DNA from: CG1-02-35-72 sp045046885
Lineage (GTDB): Bacteria; Bacteroidota; Bacteroidia; Flavobacteriales; Flavobacteriaceae
Direction of reading: 5' to 3'
Assembly: GCA_045046885.1 (NCBI GenBank)
Contig: JASFYX010000009.1
Coordinates: 62,001-126,000 of the forward strand
Length of the DNA: 64,000 nt
Under the pieces are notes generated by a model, which made no database searches, was not told the origin of the DNA, and saw nothing but the letters and a program-made list of their open reading frames with translations. The position numbers and the translations under genes were made by a program. Positions 60,539 to 64,000 of the stretch are shown here, in pieces; the first letter of the stretch is position 1; every line of letters begins with the position of its first letter.

Positions 60539-63025
60539 ATGAAAATTTTTAAACGCATACTTTTTGTTCTTTCCTTACTAATCATTATTTCAATTTTAGG
60601 AATTTACTTTTATACCAAATCTACTTTACCAAATTATGAAGGTAATTATAAAGTTGCAGGGATTGATGATTCGATAGAAATTTATAGAGATAAAAATGCT
60701 ATTCCCCATATTTACGCTAAAAATCAAAATGATTTAGCTTTTGGTATGGGTTATACTATGGCTCAGGACAGATTATGGCAAATGGATCTTTTTAGAAGAG
60801 TAGCCACAGGAAAATTATCAGAAATATTTGGAGAAAGAACATTAAAAGCAGATCGCTTTGCTAAAGTTATAGGTTTTCAAAGAAACGCTAGAAGTGTTTT
60901 AAAAACTTTTTCTCCTAACGAAATGGCCTATTTAAACGCTTTTGTTAAAGGTATTAACAGCTATATTAAATTTAATAATAATGAGTTACCAATAGAATTT
61001 ACTGTTTTATCCTATAAACCAAATCCATTTACTCTTGAGGAGATTATTGCACTTTCAAATTTCCAAGCTTACGCATCCAATAACAATTGGAAATATGAGA
61101 TTATGAGATATCAAGCAATAGATGAGCTTGGGGCAAAAAAAGGTAGAGACTTCATTCCTGCATTAACTTTTAATGGCCCTTTTGTGACGCAACCTGATAT
61201 ACATAAAGCAAATGAAGGAATTGTAAATAAACGAGATTTGACATATAGTTCAACCCTCCAAAAAGAAAAAAATAGCACTTTTGATAAAACCATATTGCAA
61301 GCTGACTCAATTATAAACCAACTAACGGGAATACAAGCAAACGAAGTTCATAGCAACTTTTGGCTAGTTGGCCGAAAGCATTCTGAATCTGGAAATGCAA
61401 TTTTAGCAAACGATTACCACATGCCTTTTTTATTACCTTCTTTGTGGTATGAGGTTCATTTAGTAGCCCCAGGAATTAACGCAATGGGAATTACCTTACC
61501 GGGATATCCTACAATAGTTGCAGGTCATAATCAGGATATTGCTTGGGGAGCAACAACTAGCGGTGTTGATACTCAAGATCTTGTGTTAGAAAAACTTAAT
61601 CCAAATAATAGTGATGAATATCTTTATAATGGGGTGTTTTATCCCTTTAAGAAAGTTGAAGATAGCATAAAATATAAGTCGAGTAATGGTTTTAAAACTG
61701 AAAAAGTAACGATTAAAATTAGTAGAAATGGCCCAATCATTAATTCTCTTAATAAAAATACTACAAGTAAAGATATTCCCATAGCGTTTCGAAGTGTTAA
61801 AGACGCAGCCGAAGGACAAATTACATTTTGCATGAACCTTTATAAAGCAAAAAACTGGTTAGAATTTAAAGAGGCTCTAGTAAATGTTAAAACACCTGTT
61901 TGGAATTGGGGATTTGCAGACAAAAATGGAAATATTGGTTATAAACTAAATGGAGAAATACCTATTAGAGCCAAAGGATTTGGTTTAGAACCTGTATCTG
62001 GATGGACTAACGAATATGATTGGATTGGTACGATTCCCTTTGATGAATTGCCCGAAATTTACAATCCTGACTCGGGTTATATTGTTTCTGCTAACAATGA
62101 AATTATTGATAATCATTACAAGTATTTTCTTTTTGGTTCAAATTTTCAACTTCCTTATAGAGCTATTCGAATTACCGAGTTACTGAATAAAAAAGAGCTT
62201 TTAAATCAAGAGGATATGCGGAAAATTCAATCTGATACTTATTCTGAGTTTGGATTAAAATTAGCAAAAATCATTCTTGAAGTAAATCCTAAGACAGAAG
62301 AAGGAAAAATAAAAATTAACAAATTAGTTAAACATCTTAAAAATTGGGATGGCATAACAGATACAGAAAGCATTGCTACAACTATAACCCAAGAGTTTAT
62401 GCTTACTCTATTGAAAAATACTTTTGCTAATAAAGTTAGTAAGGATTTGTATGAGCAGTTTGTAAAATTTGGGAACTTAAACTATGCAGCTGCTACTTTA
62501 TTATTAAAACTAAATGATAAGTCACAAGAAAACTGGTTTGATAATCCAAATACAGAAATAGTTGAGAGTAAAAACCAAACAATAATAAGAAGTTTAATTG
62601 AAACATATGACACATTAACTCTAGAATTAGGTGAAGACTTAAATAAATGGGAGTGGGGTAAAATTCATCATATAAAATTTAAACATCAAATGGGAAATAT
62701 AGCACCATTCAAATGGTTTTGGAACACAAGTTCTAAAGCATATCCAGGTGATTTGTCTACTGTAAATCCGGGAACATTTACAGATGTTCACACCAAACCA
62801 TATAATGCAAACCATGGTGCTTCTATGCGTCATATAATTGATTTTGGAAATTTTGAAAAATCAGATTTAATTATTACAACTGGAGAATCAGGTAGATGGT
62901 TGAGCCCTTATTATAAGAATCAAGAAGAACTATGGTACAATCACAAATACATAAATATTAACACCAAAAAAGAAACATTAAAAAATAAAACAATCGGTAT
63001 TACTATATTGGAACCATTGAAATGA
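60539..63025 (+). CDS. Penicillin acylase-family N-terminal nucleophile hydrolase
   Basis: 828 residues with a single N-terminal membrane anchor (about 5-26). It has alpha-chain motifs (GYTMAQDRLWQMDL, GKLSEIFGER), a linker and a beta chain whose first residue is the predicted catalytic S272 in EVHSNFWLVGRK, followed by NDYHMPFLLPSLWYEVHL and GYPTIVAGHNQDIAWG. Family members hydrolyse beta-lactams, acyl-homoserine lactones or N-acyl peptides. Autoprocessing between H271 and S272 is expected. It lies with the M28-like gene in the inserted segment; substrate unknown. Confidence 0.88.
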   Translation: MKIFKRILFVLSLLIIISILGIYFYTKSTLPNYEGNYKVAGIDDSIEIYRDKNAIPHIYAKNQNDLAFGMGYTMAQDRLWQMDLFRRVATGKLSEIFGERTLKADRFAKVIGFQRNARSVLKTFSPNEMAYLNAFVKGINSYIKFNNNELPIEFTVLSYKPNPFTLEEIIALSNFQAYASNNNWKYEIMRYQAIDELGAKKGRDFIPALTFNGPFVTQPDIHKANEGIVNKRDLTYSSTLQKEKNSTFDKTILQADSIINQLTGIQANEVHSNFWLVGRKHSESGNAILANDYHMPFLLPSLWYEVHLVAPGINAMGITLPGYPTIVAGHNQDIAWGATTSGVDTQDLVLEKLNPNNSDEYLYNGVFYPFKKVEDSIKYKSSNGFKTEKVTIKISRNGPIINSLNKNTTSKDIPIAFRSVKDAAEGQITFCMNLYKAKNWLEFKEALVNVKTPVWNWGFADKNGNIGYKLNGEIPIRAKGFGLEPVSGWTNEYDWIGTIPFDELPEIYNPDSGYIVSANNEIIDNHYKYFLFGSNFQLPYRAIRITELLNKKELLNQEDMRKIQSDTYSEFGLKLAKIILEVNPKTEEGKIKINKLVKHLKNWDGITDTESIATTITQEFMLTLLKNTFANKVSKDLYEQFVKFGNLNYAAATLLLKLNDKSQENWFDNPNTEIVESKNQTIIRSLIETYDTLTLELGEDLNKWEWGKIHHIKFKHQMGNIAPFKWFWNTSSKAYPGDLSTVNPGTFTDVHTKPYNANHGASMRHIIDFGNFEKSDLIITTGESGRWLSPYYKNQEELWYNHKYININTKKETLKNKTIGITILEPLK

Positions 63026-63182
63026 TAATAATTTCTCGCAGAATTAATATTTCAAACTTGTTGCTTATTTAAATAATACGGCTAAGGTTTGTGTCCTTTC
63101 TTTAAAGAAAGTATTACTAAAATTTTTGAACTTTTATTTTAGGTATCTCCTATGTCGAAGATAGGTGAAACAATGATAAACC
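63026..63182. other. Gene-free spacer at the right end of the putative insertion
   Basis: No gene is seen. It includes a perfect 16-bp palindrome CTTTCTTTAAAGAAAG (63096-63111). A stop codon (63177-63179) closes the reading frame of the downstream GHMP kinase remnant, so the remnant cannot be expressed from here. Confidence 0.55.
63096..63111. repeat. Perfect 16-bp palindrome
   Basis: CTTTCTTTAAAGAAAG equals its own reverse complement. It lies about 75 bp left of the GHMP kinase remnant, possibly a hairpin or recognition site. No second copy was noticed. Confidence 0.6.
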
Positions 63183-63257
63183 AACACGAACACGGCAAAC
63201 TATTTTAAAAACAAAGGATTTAATACAGTAATTCCTTTTACTAAAATGGTTTTATAA
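63183..63257 (+). pseudogene. Remnant of a second GHMP kinase 3' end
   Basis: The frame encodes NTNTANYFKNKGFNTVIPFT, then KMVL and a stop, aligning without gaps to the last 24 residues (276-299) of the kinase at 58108. Nucleotide identity is clear but partial, with a divergent middle section. A stop codon at 63177-63179 prevents a longer frame. The stop (63255-63257) overlaps the end of the convergent permease gene. It looks like the end left behind when DNA was inserted or exchanged at the kinase 3' end. Confidence 0.82.
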
Positions 63258-64000
63258 AACGAGGTTAAACAAATAGCCCGAAATAATAATACAGAGTGTT
63301 ACCACACCAAAGAATACACCTATTAACTTAAAGGTCATTACTTTTTTAAGAAGCATGGCTTCGGGGAATGATAATCCTACAACGCCCATCATAAAAGCAA
63401 TGGCTGTTCCAATTGGTATTCCTTTTGAAACAAGCACTTGCATTACGGGTAAAATACCAGATGCATTTGAGTACATCGGCACGGCCAAAATAGTTGCTAT
63501 TGGCACCGCAAAGAAATTATCTTTACTCATATACTGTTCAAAAAATCCTTCGGGGACATAACCGTGCATCAATCCGCCAATGGCGATACCTACCAATACA
63601 TAAACAATTACACCTTTAATAATTTTAAGGACTTCATTCCAGATAACAGGTAAACGATTTTTAAAGGATGTTTTTTCTGCTACAAAAGTTTCTTCATCGC
63701 GCTGCGCATTGGCTAGAACTTCTTTAACCCAGGGTGTTAAAAAGCGTTCTAGTTTAAATCGACTTAAAATAAGGCCACTTACCATTCCTAACAAAATGCC
63801 GCTTACAACATAAACAGCGGTTATTTTAACCCCAAAAAGTCCTACAAAAAGACCAATGGCCACTTCGTTAACCAATGGCGATGTTACCAAAAAAGCAAAG
63901 GTTACACCTAGTGGAATACCGCCACGAACAAAGCCAATAAATAAGGGTACAGACGAACATGAACAAAACGGTGTTACAACACCAAACAAACTCGCCATTA
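63252..64000 (-). CDS. Partial permease (YraQ/DUF318-type), incomplete at its start
   Basis: Integral membrane protein of the permease family including YraQ and ArsP-like organoarsenic exporters. The first visible segment contains TPFCSCSSVPLFIGF, the characteristic Cys motif, followed by GGIPLGVTFAFLVTSPLVNE and several hydrophobic segments; the matching second half has SNASGILPVMQVLVSKGIPIG. The N-terminal part lies beyond the window, so the ATG at 63998 is probably internal. Its stop overlaps the GHMP remnant by 3 bases. Substrate unknown. Confidence 0.85.
   Translation of the reverse strand, partial: MASLFGVVTPFCSCSSVPLFIGFVRGGIPLGVTFAFLVTSPLVNEVAIGLFVGLFGVKITAVYVVSGILLGMVSGLILSRFKLERFLTPWVKEVLANAQRDEETFVAEKTSFKNRLPVIWNEVLKIIKGVIVYVLVGIAIGGLMHGYVPEGFFEQYMSKDNFFAVPIATILAVPMYSNASGILPVMQVLVSKGIPIGTAIAFMMGVVGLSFPEAMLLKKVMTFKLIGVFFGVVTLCIIISGYLFNLVL

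Noticed and set aside
58108..63025. Mobile element with integrase in the insertion
   Set aside because: No integrase, transposase, tRNA attachment site or clear terminal inverted repeat was found around the two hydrolase genes.

Overview
This 64 kb window is a chromosomal segment of a member of the Bacteroidota, most likely a marine-type Flavobacteriaceae. The evidence is strong AT richness, promoters of the Bacteroidota type (TAnnTTTG -7 box, TTG/TTTG -33 box) with no clear Shine-Dalgarno sequences, many lipoproteins and TonB-dependent receptors, a type IX secretion sorting domain, and Bacteroidota-specific families (DUF4296, DUF4271, DUF4270, DUF2480, DUF3078, DUF5689, GYDIA-type GHMP kinase). 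Genus cannot be fixed from sequence alone. No rRNA, CRISPR array, prophage or insertion sequence was seen. There is one tRNA gene, tRNA-Leu(CAA).

Layout. Positions 1-412 are a gene-free, extremely AT-rich stretch. 413-2205 is a small operon (rpiB, cation diffusion facilitator, GNAT). 2206-7797 holds a GCPII-like peptidase, an OmpA/TSP3 lattice-type protein and a PIN-PhoH ATPase. 7969-8973 is recA, preceded by a long imperfect dyad. 9038-12211 is hemD, DUF4271 and a GT39 glycosyltransferase, divergent from a run of dolichol-phosphate-mannose-type synthase, dihydroorotase and DUF4296. 14793-18711 contains an epimerase, tyrS, a LuxE-like acyltransferase and a small lipoprotein. 18771-21820 contains an ALDH7-type dehydrogenase and a periplasmic cytochrome trio (two tandemly related monohaem cytochromes c plus a cytochrome P460). 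21917-23626 holds a lipoprotein and a small beta-barrel.

23685-33633 is a seven-gene block on the minus strand: response regulator, histidine kinase, TolC-like, adaptor, RND permease, PepSY-like protein, TonB receptor. Three of its promoters share exactly the same architecture (two 7-mers at 11-bp period, then 9 bp, then a TAnnTTTG box), which points to one response-regulator regulon. 33782-40537 has a lipoprotein, a PurF-like amidotransferase, a PfkB kinase, sufE, a DUF59 Fe-S protein, DUF2480, DUF3078 and hflX. 40633-46565 is a DUF5689 lipoprotein, a TonB receptor and a secreted EEP nuclease/phosphatase, followed by radA and a T9SS-sorted protein.

48812-58089 is largely housekeeping: tRNA-Leu, prs, rplY, pth, glmS, DUF4270, a truncated glycogen-synthase-like protein, panC and a YbhN-like membrane protein. 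The GHMP kinase at 58108-59007 is followed by an apparent 4.2 kb insertion carrying an atypical M28 hydrolase and a membrane-anchored penicillin-acylase-family enzyme. A diverged second copy of the GHMP kinase 3' end lies at 63183-63257, just where the downstream convergent permease (partial at the window edge) stops.

The best candidates for something undescribed are the three-promoter regulon at 26-34 kb and the 3'-end-swapped insertion at 59-63 kb.
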